Positions 1 through 9,159 of a stretch of DNA of 45,587 nucleotides are shown here, in pieces (positions within the stretch are counted from its first letter, which is position 1; every line of letters starts with the position of its first letter). The notes beneath the pieces are model-generated. The model saw nothing but the letters and a program-made list of their open reading frames with translations, did no database searches and was not told where the DNA came from. Source of the stretch: DATMQA01 sp035566895 (GTDB taxonomy: Bacteria; Verrucomicrobiota; Verrucomicrobiia; Limisphaerales; UBA8199). The position numbers were made by a program, and so were the translations under genes. The DNA lies in assembly GCA_035566895.1 (NCBI GenBank), contig DATMQA010000105.1, forward strand, positions 1 through 45,587, in the 5' to 3' direction.

Positions 1-1
1 G

Positions 2-889
2 GTCCGCACGGTCGAGCGCATTGCCCCGAGCGATGTTGCGGTCTTGATTACCGGCGAGAGCGGCACGGGCAAAGAGGTTATCGCCGACCTGCTTCACGCT
101 TTCAGCCCGCGCAGCAAAGGGAAAATTATCAAGATCAATTGCGCGGCCTTGCCGCGCGAACTGATCGAGAGCGAGCTCTTCGGCTCCGTCAAAGGCGCTT
201 TCACCGGCGCGCATGCCGACCGCGAGGGCCTCTTTCGCCAGGCCGAAGGCGGCACGTTATTCCTGGACGAAATCTCGGAAATGCCCATCGATACGCAGAG
301 CAAACTCCTGCGTGTGCTCCAGGACCAGGAAGTGCGGCCGGTTGGCGGCAAGACCGCTTACCGGACCAACTGCCGCATGGTGGCGGCAACCAACCGAAAG
401 CCCGAAGAGGCGATCAAAGACGGCAAACTCCGCGAGGATTTGTTTTACCGCATTAGCGCTATTTCCTTTTTCCTGCCGCCCTTGCGCGAACGGCGCGAGG
501 ATATCATGCCGCTGGCCAACGCGTTTCTGAAGCGTTTCGCCGCCCAGGCCAATCGCGGCATCAAGGGATTCACTCCCAGCGCCGTCGAGCGGTTGACCGG
601 CTTCGACTGGCCCGGCAACGTACGCCAGTTGCAAAACGAGGTGCAACGCGCTGTTTTGTTGTGCGAGGGTGACGAAGTGGATGCGACAGATCTTTCCGTC
701 ACCAAGGTTAAAATTGTCGGCGATGAGTCTCAGGACACCAATTTCACCCTTCTCGAAGGTGTCGAGCGCAATGCCATTATCCAGATGCTTAAGGAAACGG
801 GTGGCAATAAGCTCGAAACCGCCAAACGCCTCGGCATCGGTCGCCAGACCCTCTACAACAAGATCAAAGCCTACGGTATTGAGGTGTGA
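2..889 (+). CDS. sigma-54 dependent transcriptional activator, NtrC type (5' end outside window)
   Basis: Transcription activator that uses ATP hydrolysis to open sigma-54 RNA polymerase promoters. The frame is open to the left edge, so the N-terminus (probably a receiver domain) is missing. Visible are the Walker A motif GESGTGKE, the sigma-54 contact loop GAFTGA, the Walker B segment GGTLFLDEISEMP, an arginine-rich sensor region and the WPGNVRQL motif. The last 40 residues form a Fis-type helix-turn-helix (ETAKRLGIGRQTLYNKIKAY). The first TTG/ATG inside the window lies within the P-loop and cannot be the true start. The gene runs away from the minus-strand gene that follows, so its targets are not evident. 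Family call is firm; the partner kinase and regulon are unknown. Confidence 0.95.
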   Translation, partial: VRTVERIAPSDVAVLITGESGTGKEVIADLLHAFSPRSKGKIIKINCAALPRELIESELFGSVKGAFTGAHADREGLFRQAEGGTLFLDEISEMPIDTQSKLLRVLQDQEVRPVGGKTAYRTNCRMVAATNRKPEEAIKDGKLREDLFYRISAISFFLPPLRERREDIMPLANAFLKRFAAQANRGIKGFTPSAVERLTGFDWPGNVRQLQNEVQRAVLLCEGDEVDATDLSVTKVKIVGDESQDTNFTLLEGVERNAIIQMLKETGGNKLETAKRLGIGRQTLYNKIKAYGIEV

Positions 890-1012
890 GCGCGCCCCGG
901 CCTAAACGGTCGGTTAGTTAACAACCAGGCGAAATAGCGAGATCCTCCCAGGTCGTGTCCGGCGGTCCGTTGGATTTCGCACTCCGTGGAATGGGCTTGT
1001 TCATTTCACGCA

Positions 1013-1924
1013 TCACGCCAGGTATCTCGCCAGCCCCTCTCGAAACGGGGTCTCTTCCAGCGCAAACAACTGCTGCGCCGGCTGTGGGTCGCCGACATTA
1101 CCTTCTTCCAACATAATAAGCTGATCCCGATTCAGGGGAGGGGCTTTGCCGAGGAGCCGAGGAAATAAGAATTCCAAAAACGCCGCCTGAAAGCAAGCGA
1201 GAGGCAGGGGCACCGGAACCTTCAGTCGTTTGCGGCCCATCACGGCCAGAATCTGGTCCACGATTTCCAGCAAGGTGAACGATTCCGAACCGCACAAGTC
1301 ACAGGTCTGACCAATAACTCGCGGTTCGCTTAGCGCCCCAACAAAGGCCTTCGCGACATTTTGAACCGGCACGGGCGCAAAACGCGCCTCGCGATTGCCG
1401 AGCACCGGCACTGCCGGCGAGTACCGTATGATCTTCGCGAACAGATTCACAAACTGGTCCTCCGGTCCGTATATCAGCGAAGGTCGAAAGATCGTGTAAT
1501 CCAAACCACTCCCACGGACAGCCTCCTCCGCGACCCATTTGCTCTGGTGATAACGCGATACCGCGGCGGGTCGTGTGCCCAGCGCGCTCATTTGGATGAA
1601 ACGCTTGAGGCCCGCCGCTTGTGACGCCGCCACGACGTTCCGTGTGCCTTGGGCATGGACATTTTCAAACGTGCTTCTCCCGACTTCGCTTATAATGCCA
1701 ACCAAGTGGATCACCGCGTCACACCCATTGAGAGCGCCTTGCAACGACTTTGGCTCCAGCACGTCCCCCGCCCGAACTTCTGCTCCAAACTGAGCGACCA
1801 TTTCCTGAACCGGCCTTGAATCCTTCCGGCGGGCCAGCAGGCGAATGGAGTGCTCTTCGCCGTGCAGCCGCCGGACTATCTCACGCCCGACGAACCCTGT
1901 GCCGCCGGTGAGGAAGACACGCAT
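1013..1924 (-). CDS. NAD(P)-binding SDR protein, complex I NDUFA9-like family
   Basis: Atypical short-chain dehydrogenase/reductase of 303 residues. The N-terminus carries the Rossmann dinucleotide motif TGGTGFVG, followed by RLLAR and the DAVIHLVGI strand. A YHQSKW segment near residue 127 fits the catalytic YxxxK pair, and FRPSLIYGPED follows. This pattern matches the NDUFA9-like / NAD-dependent epimerase group, whose bacterial members bind NAD(P)H but often have no known substrate. It lies downstream of the M3 peptidase gene on the same strand with a 77-bp gap that holds AT-rich direct repeats of ATTAAT. The substrate cannot be read from sequence. Confidence 0.85.
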   Translation of the reverse strand: MRVFLTGGTGFVGREIVRRLHGEEHSIRLLARRKDSRPVQEMVAQFGAEVRAGDVLEPKSLQGALNGCDAVIHLVGIISEVGRSTFENVHAQGTRNVVAASQAAGLKRFIQMSALGTRPAAVSRYHQSKWVAEEAVRGSGLDYTIFRPSLIYGPEDQFVNLFAKIIRYSPAVPVLGNREARFAPVPVQNVAKAFVGALSEPRVIGQTCDLCGSESFTLLEIVDQILAVMGRKRLKVPVPLPLACFQAAFLEFLFPRLLGKAPPLNRDQLIMLEEGNVGDPQPAQQLFALEETPFREGLARYLA

Positions 1925-2001
1925 CGCTAGATTAATTGTAATGGATTAGTGGATACCTCTCTGGCACCAAGCAAAACCGGGAAATTAATTCATTAATCCG
2001 C

Positions 2002-3744
2002 TCATCCGCCGTTTGTCGGCAGCCTTTCCAGTTCTTCCTTCACCAACCTCACCAGCGGCGCCATCGTCTGCCGGCTGAACTCGAATTTGCACCCCGATGC
2101 CGCGAACAATTCCGGCAACGGCCGCGACCCACCCAGACGCAAAGCCCCTTTGTAATCCGTCAATGCGCCCGCTTTGTTTCGCTTGGAATTGGCCCACACT
2201 TGCAACGCCCCCAGTTGGGCGATCCCGTATTCAATGTAGTAAAACGGATGCAGGAAAATGTGCAACTGCCGATGCCAAAGATTGCCCCGCGCCTCCTCAT
2301 ACCCGCGCCAATCGACATCGCCACCAAACCGGTCCATCAGCCCCACCCACGCTGCGCTTCGCTCCACCCGCGTGTGACCTGGATGCGTGTAGATCCAATG
2401 CTGAAAGGCATCCACGGTTGCAATCCATGGAAATATCCCCACAACATTCTCCAGATGCGTGCGGCGAGCTCGATTAGCCTCCGCCGTGGGATAAAACTCC
2501 CCGATGAATTCGTTTCCCAACAACTCCATGCTCATCGACGCTACTTCACAAAACTCAATGGGCGCGCTGCGATAGGCCAGCAGCTCCTCATCCCGCGTCG
2601 CCAGCGCATGAAACGCATGGCCCGCTTCGTGAAGGATCGTCTCAACGTCCCGCTGCACGCCGACCGCATTCATGAAAATAAACGGGACCCGCGCCTCGGA
2701 AAGTGTTTCCTGGTAGCCGCCCGGCGCTTTGCCTTTCCGGTTGGCCAGGTCGAGCAGTCGCAGCTCCTGCATCTTTCGAAACCCTTCGGCCAGTTCGACA
2801 TCAAGGCGCTCGAAGATGGTTTGGGTGCGCTTGACCATTTGCTCAACTTTCTCAAACGGACGCAGCGGAGGGCGGCTGAGCGGGTCAACCGCCAGGTCCC
2901 ACGGACGTAACGATTCGACTCCGAGTTGCTGCCGCCGCTGAGCTTGCAGCTCGCGCACTACCGGCATCATCTCCGCTTCGACCGCGTCATGGAAGCGGGT
3001 GCAATCATTTGGCGTATAATCAAATCGTCCAAGCCTCCGAAACGCATAATCGCGATAGTTTGCGAAACCCGCATTCTTCGCAATCTGCTGGCGGAAACCC
3101 ACAAGCTGATCGAACTGCTCCTCGAACTTCTCGCGTTCCTGCAAGCGCCGGTTCGTCACCAGTTCCCATGCTTCCTGCCGTGTGGCTCGGTCCGGTTCTT
3201 CCAGGTATCGGCCCATCTGTACCAGAGTCCTCTCCTCGCCCCGGAACGGCACCGTCAACGAGCCGGTCAACTTTTGGTATTGCTGGCCCACTTTCGCCTC
3301 CTGCGTTTCCAGCTCTACATTTTCAGGCCGGAAAAGCTCAACATGGACCTGTGTGTCACGGTTAAAAACCTCATAGCGCGCTCGAGGTAGCCCTTTTCCA
3401 ATCGGATGGCTGACATAAATCTGCTCCAGCCTGAACTGCCGTGGCTTGAGTTGCGGCTCAATTTTTTCCAGGAAATCCAGATACCCCTTTTCCGCCTCCG
3501 GATTATCCGTGTGACAGGTCATGGCGATATGGCGCTTGCGGAATTCTTCGTCCACCGCGGCCGTCAGTTCGCTCCAATCCACCAGCCACTTCTCCAGCCC
3601 TGCCTGGGTGGTGCATTTGGGCGCGCGGGCTTCCAATTGGTCGAACAACGGCGCGAGCTGCCCCCAATCCGCAAGGTCGATTTTTTCGGGCACAAACCGG
3701 CGCGGCCGATGCGGACGCAACGAACCAAAAGGCAATAAGTCCAT
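2002..3744 (-). CDS. M3 family oligoendopeptidase
   Basis: Zinc metallopeptidase of the M3 (thimet/PepF) family, about 580 residues, cleaving short peptides in the cytoplasm. The zinc site is HEAGH at about residues 372-376, and the third ligand is probably the glutamate of EFCEVAS about 24 residues later. The frame stays open to 4002, but that extension is arginine-rich, covers a dispersed repeat and would nearly reach the next gene. The start is therefore set at the ATG giving MDLLPFGSLRP. There is no signal peptide. The gene follows the cysN/C gene with a gap of about 190 bp that contains the repeat, so it is probably a separate transcription unit. Confidence 0.92.
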   Translation of the reverse strand: MDLLPFGSLRPHRPRRFVPEKIDLADWGQLAPLFDQLEARAPKCTTQAGLEKWLVDWSELTAAVDEEFRKRHIAMTCHTDNPEAEKGYLDFLEKIEPQLKPRQFRLEQIYVSHPIGKGLPRARYEVFNRDTQVHVELFRPENVELETQEAKVGQQYQKLTGSLTVPFRGEERTLVQMGRYLEEPDRATRQEAWELVTNRRLQEREKFEEQFDQLVGFRQQIAKNAGFANYRDYAFRRLGRFDYTPNDCTRFHDAVEAEMMPVVRELQAQRRQQLGVESLRPWDLAVDPLSRPPLRPFEKVEQMVKRTQTIFERLDVELAEGFRKMQELRLLDLANRKGKAPGGYQETLSEARVPFIFMNAVGVQRDVETILHEAGHAFHALATRDEELLAYRSAPIEFCEVASMSMELLGNEFIGEFYPTAEANRARRTHLENVVGIFPWIATVDAFQHWIYTHPGHTRVERSAAWVGLMDRFGGDVDWRGYEEARGNLWHRQLHIFLHPFYYIEYGIAQLGALQVWANSKRNKAGALTDYKGALRLGGSRPLPELFAASGCKFEFSRQTMAPLVRLVKEELERLPTNGG

Positions 3745-3795
3745 ACGCCCAACATACCGCACCTCGGGAACTTGCAAACTCAAATTCGAGCGGCG

Positions 3796-3908
3796 CGCGG
3801 ACATTCCCTGTCTGACATTCCGGTGCGGAGCAACTTCCGATGCCCACGCGGCCCGGGTTGCTGGCCAGCTCTCTCGCGTAACACATCGCGGCGGCAGGAA
3901 TGTCCGCG
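3796..3908. repeat. dispersed palindromic repeat, copy 1
   Basis: About 113 bp bounded by inverted ends CGCGGACATTCC and GGAATGTCCGCG, with a nested inner pair AGCAAC / GTTGCT. A second, reverse-oriented copy lies at 30940-31035 and shares the ends and the core GCAACTTCCGA. It fills most of the gap between the cysN/C gene and the M3 peptidase gene. It carries no coding signal. It resembles a MITE-like or REP-type element. Confidence 0.8.
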
Positions 3909-3938
3909 CTACGGCAGGGAGTGATCGGCGCCTTAGAT

Positions 3939-5846
3939 TCAGATCGAGATCGCTGTAGCGCCGTCCTGGACCTGCAGGTAGTCCAGGATACGGGTCACAC
4001 ACTCGTTTACCGTCAGTTGGTCGGTACGCAGCTCGATTTCGGGTTGGAGCGGCGCTTCATACGGAGCCGAAATGCCGGTGAATTCTTTGATCTCTTTGGC
4101 GCGCGCCTTCGCGTAGAGACCTTTGGGGTCACGCTGTTCGCAGACCTCCAGCGGGGCATTGACATAGACCTCGATAAAGCGCTCGGCGGGAATGATTTTG
4201 CGGACCAGGTCGCGGTCTTCGCGATAGGGTGAAATAAACGCGGTGATGCAGATCACTCCCGCATCGGCGAATAGTTTTGCGACTTCACCCACGCGGCGGA
4301 TGTTCTCGGTGCGGTCCTTGGGCGAAAAGCCCAGGTCGGAACCCAGCCCGTGCCGTATGTTGTCACCATCCAGCACGTAGGCGTGGCGGCCCAGGTTGAA
4401 CAACTCCCGCTCCAGCTCGGTGGCGATGGTGGATTTGCCGGCGCTGGACAAGCCCGTCAGCCAGAGCACGCAACCCGGATGCCCATTGCGCAGCAACCGC
4501 TGTTCGGAAGTGACTTTTCCGTGGCTCCAAAAAATGTTCTCGCTCTTGTTCGTTCCGTCGTGCGTGCGACGCGGATAGTTGTTGGCCGCGATGATCCCGC
4601 CGCCGCAGACATCGAAGCCGTCGACAATAACGAAGCGCCCGGTCGGCACGATGTCAACATGCACATCGAAAGCGATCGGTTTCCGCGTATGGATAGTTAG
4701 TTCGGCGACCTCGTGGCGGCCCACAAAACTCTCGTTCGGTTTGCGAGAGATGGTTTCAAGAGTCGAGGCATCAATGACTTTCTCGATCGACTCGATCAGG
4801 CATTCGACTTCCTGGGTCGCCAACTTGAGCTTATAAGTTTGTCCCTTGGCGAAGGGCTTTTTGCCCAGCCAGAACAGACGGGCCTTGAAGCTCGATAATT
4901 CCACCGGCGGCGCGGATTCCAGCGCTCCGATGGCACCGCGCGCGACGAAAATCTGTTCCGTAAGCGTGATGCCGATGGATTCGCCGGCGGACGCGGTTTT
5001 GGCGGGCGGCGCGTTCCAGCGTTCGATGGTTTTGATTGTGCTGGTCTTGTTCGTTGGGGAGAAGACGAGCCGGTCACCGACCTTGAGCGAGCCAGCCTCA
5101 ACCCGGCCCGCCAGGATGCGCCGGTCGTCAAAACGATAAACGTCCTGCACCGGAAAGCGTAACGGCTGGTCCTTCGGCATCTCCGAAACTTTGAACTCAT
5201 CGAGGGTTTCGAGCACGGTCGGGCCGCGCCACCAGGGCGTGTTGGCGCTGCGCGTCGCGATGTTGTCGCCGTGCTTCGCCGCGATCGGAATAAATACTTT
5301 TGGCTCAACGCCGATCGTCTTGAGCCAGGTGCGATATTCTGCCTCGATCTGGTTAAAACGGGCCTCACTGTAATTTTCGAGGTCCATTTTGTTCACCAGG
5401 ACCGCGATTTGCCGAATGCCCAACAGGTTCAGCAGGTAACCATGACGGCGGGAGTTTTCCTGAACACCCTCGTGGGCGTCGATGAGCAGGAGGGCCGCTT
5501 CGGCGTTGGCTGCGCCGGTGATCATGTTCTTGAGGAACTCCTTATGCCCGGGCGCATCGATAATGACGTACTGCCGCTTCCTGGTCTGAAACCAGATTTG
5601 CGCCGTGTCGATCGTGATGTTCTGGTCCCGCTCGGACTGGAGCGCGTCCATCAGGTTGGCCCATTCGAAAGGGACCCCACGGCGCTCCGCGACTTTCTGC
5701 AGTTGCTCGAGCTTGCCTTCCGGCAGCGAGCCGGTGTCGTGGAATAAGCGTCCCACGAACGTCGATTTGCCATGATCGACATGGCCGACAATGACGATTT
5801 TGAGTTGCTCGGTTGGAGCACTTGAGGAGCCGTTTGGGGGAGTCAT
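3939..5846 (-). CDS. cysNC: bifunctional sulfate adenylyltransferase subunit 1 / adenylylsulfate kinase (CysN-CysC fusion)
   Basis: The N-terminal part is the EF-Tu-like GTPase subunit of ATP sulfurylase, with G1 GHVDHGKST, G3 DAPGHKEF and G4 NKMDL, followed by beta-barrel domains. The C-terminal 180 residues are APS kinase with P-loop GLSSAGKST and the DGDNIRHGL segment. The frame is open to 5894, but the ATG giving MTPPNGSSSAP avoids overlap with cysD and leaves 34 bp between the genes. Together with CysD it makes APS from sulfate and ATP, and the kinase domain converts APS to PAPS. It is the last gene of the cysI-cysH-cysD-cysNC operon. The length of about 635 residues is normal for this fusion. 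Confidence 0.96.
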   Translation of the reverse strand: MTPPNGSSSAPTEQLKIVIVGHVDHGKSTFVGRLFHDTGSLPEGKLEQLQKVAERRGVPFEWANLMDALQSERDQNITIDTAQIWFQTRKRQYVIIDAPGHKEFLKNMITGAANAEAALLLIDAHEGVQENSRRHGYLLNLLGIRQIAVLVNKMDLENYSEARFNQIEAEYRTWLKTIGVEPKVFIPIAAKHGDNIATRSANTPWWRGPTVLETLDEFKVSEMPKDQPLRFPVQDVYRFDDRRILAGRVEAGSLKVGDRLVFSPTNKTSTIKTIERWNAPPAKTASAGESIGITLTEQIFVARGAIGALESAPPVELSSFKARLFWLGKKPFAKGQTYKLKLATQEVECLIESIEKVIDASTLETISRKPNESFVGRHEVAELTIHTRKPIAFDVHVDIVPTGRFVIVDGFDVCGGGIIAANNYPRRTHDGTNKSENIFWSHGKVTSEQRLLRNGHPGCVLWLTGLSSAGKSTIATELERELFNLGRHAYVLDGDNIRHGLGSDLGFSPKDRTENIRRVGEVAKLFADAGVICITAFISPYREDRDLVRKIIPAERFIEVYVNAPLEVCEQRDPKGLYAKARAKEIKEFTGISAPYEAPLQPEIELRTDQLTVNECVTRILDYLQVQDGATAISI

Positions 5847-5880
5847 TAATTGGGGATTTCTTTCGGATTTCGGATTTTCT

Positions 5881-6693
5881 TCACATGTACCCATCCCGCC
5901 TCAGCTTCTCGAACGCATCTTCGCTTTCTTTGTCCTGGGCGCGGCCGGCGCGCTCGGGAGTCTTTGTCTGCCGCAGTTCCTCAATAATTGCGCGCACCGT
6001 TTTAGCCTTGGATTTGATGGGAAACGTGCACGGGGCGCACCCCAGGCTGCGGTACCGCTCGCCCTCGCCGTTCGCAAAATAGAGCGGAATCACCGGGATG
6101 CTTTCTCGTTCGATATATTCCCACACGTTCAACTCCGTCCAGTGCAGCAGCGGGTGAATCCGAATATGGGCGCCTTTCTCGAAATCAGTTTTGAATTGAT
6201 CCCAGAGCTCCGGTGGTTGGTCCTCGACATTCCATTCCATGTTTTTGTCCCGCGGACTGAAATAGCGTTCTTTGGCACGGGTGGGCTCCTCGTCGCGGCG
6301 CACGCCGACAATGACGCCGGTAAAATGGTGCTGGTCGAGGACTTTTTTAAGCGCGTCCTTCTTGAGCGTGCCGCAGCACTCGACGCGCGTGGCCTTGCCG
6401 TTCGGGTAGGTTGTCCCAGCCTTCAGCACCGGCTCGTTCTTGCCGACGACAAGCTGAAGCTTCCAGTCCTTCACCAGCCGGTCGCGGTATTCGATCATTG
6501 ACGCAATTTTGTAAGTCGTATCGACGTGCACCAGGGGGAAGGGGACATGGCCGAAGAAGGCCTTCCGCGCCAGCCACAGAAGGACCGTCGAGTCCTTGCC
6601 GATGCTCCACAGCATCGCGAGGTGCTCAAACTTGTTGAACGCTTCCCGCAGGATGTAGATGCTTTGGTTTTCGAGTTTAGAGAGGTAGTCCAT
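5881..6693 (-). CDS. cysD: sulfate adenylyltransferase subunit 2 (CysD)
   Basis: Catalytic subunit of ATP sulfurylase, of the PP-loop ATP pyrophosphatase fold. Visible are the PP-loop SIGKDSTVLLWLARK, the VGVRRDEEPTRAKER segment and GCAPCTFPIKS near the C-terminus. The start at the ATG giving MDYLSKLENQS overlaps the cysH stop by one base (TAATG), which suggests translational coupling. The longer frame from 6741 would lie inside cysH. The length of 270 residues is close to the family norm. It works with the GTPase part of the CysN-CysC fusion encoded next. Confidence 0.96.
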   Translation of the reverse strand: MDYLSKLENQSIYILREAFNKFEHLAMLWSIGKDSTVLLWLARKAFFGHVPFPLVHVDTTYKIASMIEYRDRLVKDWKLQLVVGKNEPVLKAGTTYPNGKATRVECCGTLKKDALKKVLDQHHFTGVIVGVRRDEEPTRAKERYFSPRDKNMEWNVEDQPPELWDQFKTDFEKGAHIRIHPLLHWTELNVWEYIERESIPVIPLYFANGEGERYRSLGCAPCTFPIKSKAKTVRAIIEELRQTKTPERAGRAQDKESEDAFEKLRRDGYM

Positions 6694-7442
6694 TAAATCT
6701 GAAAATCGACCTTCTTGGGCATAAATGTGTGGATGCCGCACTCAACTTTATTGAAGCCGGTCCAGCGGCCGGCGCGCTCGTTTTCGCCATTGGAGGTTTT
6801 GCGCGTGCAGGGCTGGCAACCGATCGATCCATACCCCTGGTCGTGCAACGGATTGTAGGGAATTTTATGGTCACGCAAGTACTTCCAAACGGCGTCGCGC
6901 GTCCAGTTGGCCATGGGGTTGAGTTTGACGATGTCTCGGCCTGAGGCTTCGTCGAAAACATAAAGCTCGATGATGCCGATATCGGCGCGGGTATCGGATT
7001 GCTGGCGGCGCAGGCCGGTAATCCAGCAGTCGAGGTCACAGAGCTTATCCCGCAACGGCAAGACCTTGCGGATGGTGCAGCAGAGGTCCGGATTGCGCTT
7101 CCAAAGCTCCGGGCCGTTCACATCGGCCTGTTCCTCAAGCGTCAGGTCCGGTTCGAGCGATTCAATCGTCAGGCCAAAGAATTCTTCCAGCCGCTTTTTT
7201 AGCGCGAGCGTTTCGGGAAACAACAGGCCCGTGTCCAGGGTGAAGACTGGAAAGGGCAAACCGCTCTGTTTCGCCAAGTCAATCATCACCAGCCCCGCGC
7301 CCTGGAAGCTGGTGCCAATGGCCGCGCGTGCTCCAAAACGCTGCCAGGCCCACGCCAGAATGTCTTCCGTCGTTTGCCGGTTGAAACGCTGGTCTAGCGA
7401 CCGGACCTCCGCCGGGGTGAGTATGTCCGTTGGTGTTTGCAA
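6693..7442 (-). CDS. cysH: phosphoadenylyl/adenylyl-sulfate reductase (CysH), iron-sulfur type
   Basis: Reduces APS or PAPS to sulfite in assimilatory sulfate reduction. The 249-residue protein has the PAPS reductase core (GTSFQGAGLVMIDLA, TLDTGLLFPET, WITGLRRQQS) and the catalytic C-terminal ECGIHT. It also has a CC pair (DLCCTIRK) and a CQPC motif. This four-cysteine set binds a [4Fe-4S] cluster and is typical of enzymes using APS rather than the cluster-free E. coli PAPS type. It sits 12 bp downstream of cysI and overlaps the cysD start by one base. APS is the likelier substrate, by inference. Confidence 0.94.
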   Translation of the reverse strand: MQTPTDILTPAEVRSLDQRFNRQTTEDILAWAWQRFGARAAIGTSFQGAGLVMIDLAKQSGLPFPVFTLDTGLLFPETLALKKRLEEFFGLTIESLEPDLTLEEQADVNGPELWKRNPDLCCTIRKVLPLRDKLCDLDCWITGLRRQQSDTRADIGIIELYVFDEASGRDIVKLNPMANWTRDAVWKYLRDHKIPYNPLHDQGYGSIGCQPCTRKTSNGENERAGRWTGFNKVECGIHTFMPKKVDFQI

Positions 7443-7454
7443 CTTCCCCTTAGA

Positions 7455-9134
7455 CTAAATGGTCACGTCTGTTTCCCCCCAAATCACGCGTGCGCAGAAG
7501 TCCCCAAAGCGTTCTCCGGCCTGGCGCTCCTGGCGATAGCGGGTGAGCACCGTCCGCAATTCGTTAAGCAGCTCATCGCCCTTGACCGAGTCCTTATACA
7601 GCCGGTTCAGCCGAGTGCCGGACTCATTGCCGCCGAAATAAATCTGGTATTTATTGGGAGCTTTGCCGACGAAGGCAATCTCCGCCATGTAAGGACGCGC
7701 GCAGCCGTTCGGGCAGCCCGTCATGCGCACGATCAGTTCCTCCTCTGGTAAACCAACTTCGGCCAGCAAGCCCTCGAGCCGCGTCAGGAATTCCGGCAGC
7801 GTCCGCTCGGATTCGGCCAAAGCCAGCCCGCAGGTGGGTAGGGCGGGGCAGGCCATCGAAGCCAGCCGGGTCCGGCTGAAGGGGTTATCCACGGAAACAC
7901 CGTGCTCCTCCAGGACACGCTGGATACCCGCCCGCTGCTCCGGCGGCACGTTCACCAGCAAAAGATTCTGCGACGCCGTTAGCCTGATTTCGGGCTGGAA
8001 TCGCTCGATGGTTTTGCGCAGCCCCGTCTTGAGCTGATACCCGTTCGCGTCCTTAATGCGGCCGTTCTCGATGAAAAGGCCGAGAAAATAATTGCCATTA
8101 GTTTGCTGGTGCCAGCCGAGCAGATCTCCCTGGCGGGTAAATTCAAATGGACGCGCCGGCGCGAGTTTGATGCCGGCCCGCTGCTCGAGTTCGAGCCGGA
8201 ACCACTCCGCCCCGCGCTCTTCCAAAACGTATTTCAGCCGCGCGTGCTTCCGGTTGGTGCGGTCGCCGAAATCCCGGTGAACCGTCAGTACCGCTTTGGC
8301 AAAGACCTCGAGGTGTCCCGGTGCTATAAAACCGATTACATCCGCCAGGCGCGGGAAGGTATGAGTGTTGCCGTGCGACATCCCCATGCCCCCGCCCGCC
8401 AGCAGGTTGTAACCGGCCAGCCGGCCATTTTCCGCAATCACCACGAACCCAAGGTCGTTGGTAAAAATGTCAATGTCATTGAGCGGCGGAATCGCAAATG
8501 CCGTCTTGAACTTGCGCGGCAGGTAGCGTTTGCCGTACAGCGGATCGACGAAATCAACGTTTGTCTTGTCGCTTAAATCCAATTCCTTTCCTTCGATCCA
8601 AATGGTGTGGTAGGCGGAAGTTTTGGGGGCCAGCGCATCCGAGAGCCTCCGCGCTTCGGCCAGCACTTCATCCACCAGCGGGCTGGTCGCCGGCGTCGGC
8701 GGTGCCATCACGTTGCGCTCGACATCCCCGCAAGCCGCGATGGTGCTGATCAATGCCTCGTTCAGGCTTTTCATCGCCTGGCGCAGGTTGGTTTTGACGA
8801 TCCCATGGAATTGGAAGTCCTGACGCGTCGTAACCCGCATCGTATTCTCCCCATACTCGGTCGATAATTTATCGCAGGCCAGGTATTGAGGCGCGGTGAG
8901 CACTCCCCCGGGAAACTTCGTGCGCACCATGAACATGTAATGCTTGGCCACCTTCCGTTTATCGCGGTCATCCTGCTGATAAATGCCGTGAAACTTCAGG
9001 AATTCGTAATCATCGTCGGTGAAACGGTCGGTCGAGGAATCGGCGAGGGTTTGGGCGATAGTCCCGGCCAGGAGAGGGTTGCCCTCCTTGAGGCCCTCGT
9101 TACGGGTCAGTTTTGGTGGTTCCGCGGCAATCAT
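7455..9134 (-). CDS. cysI: assimilatory sulfite reductase hemoprotein subunit (CysI-like)
   Basis: Six-electron reduction of sulfite to sulfide with siroheme and a [4Fe-4S] cluster. The 559-residue protein shows the nitrite/sulfite reductase half-domains (TRQDFQFHGI, GDVERNVMAPP) and the cluster cysteines CPALPTC and CPNGC in the C-terminal part. The flavoprotein partner CysJ is not nearby, so the electron donor (NADPH flavoprotein or ferredoxin) is open. The ATG at 9134 has no clear ribosome site of its own. A six-codon frame with a strong GGAGG lies just upstream. First gene of the sulfate assimilation operon. Confidence 0.94.
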   Translation of the reverse strand: MIAAEPPKLTRNEGLKEGNPLLAGTIAQTLADSSTDRFTDDDYEFLKFHGIYQQDDRDKRKVAKHYMFMVRTKFPGGVLTAPQYLACDKLSTEYGENTMRVTTRQDFQFHGIVKTNLRQAMKSLNEALISTIAACGDVERNVMAPPTPATSPLVDEVLAEARRLSDALAPKTSAYHTIWIEGKELDLSDKTNVDFVDPLYGKRYLPRKFKTAFAIPPLNDIDIFTNDLGFVVIAENGRLAGYNLLAGGGMGMSHGNTHTFPRLADVIGFIAPGHLEVFAKAVLTVHRDFGDRTNRKHARLKYVLEERGAEWFRLELEQRAGIKLAPARPFEFTRQGDLLGWHQQTNGNYFLGLFIENGRIKDANGYQLKTGLRKTIERFQPEIRLTASQNLLLVNVPPEQRAGIQRVLEEHGVSVDNPFSRTRLASMACPALPTCGLALAESERTLPEFLTRLEGLLAEVGLPEEELIVRMTGCPNGCARPYMAEIAFVGKAPNKYQIYFGGNESGTRLNRLYKDSVKGDELLNELRTVLTRYRQERQAGERFGDFCARVIWGETDVTI

Positions 9135-9137
9135 AAG

Positions 9138-9158
9138 TTAACTGCTAATGTTAGTCAT
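9138..9158 (-). other. possible six-codon leader ORF before cysI
   Basis: ATG followed by five codons and TAA (MTNISS), in frame with cysI and ending three bases before its ATG. It is preceded by a strong GGAGGGAG about eight bases away, whereas cysI lacks such a site. It could serve translational coupling. However, the candidate promoter -10 overlaps this region, so the leader would be read only on transcripts starting further upstream, for example from proA. Confidence 0.35.
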
Positions 9159-9159
9159 G

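Noticed and set aside
3745..4002. N-terminal extension of the M3 peptidase frame
   Set aside because: Arginine-rich, overlaps the dispersed palindrome, not part of the M3 family; the ATG at 3744 gives the normal start.
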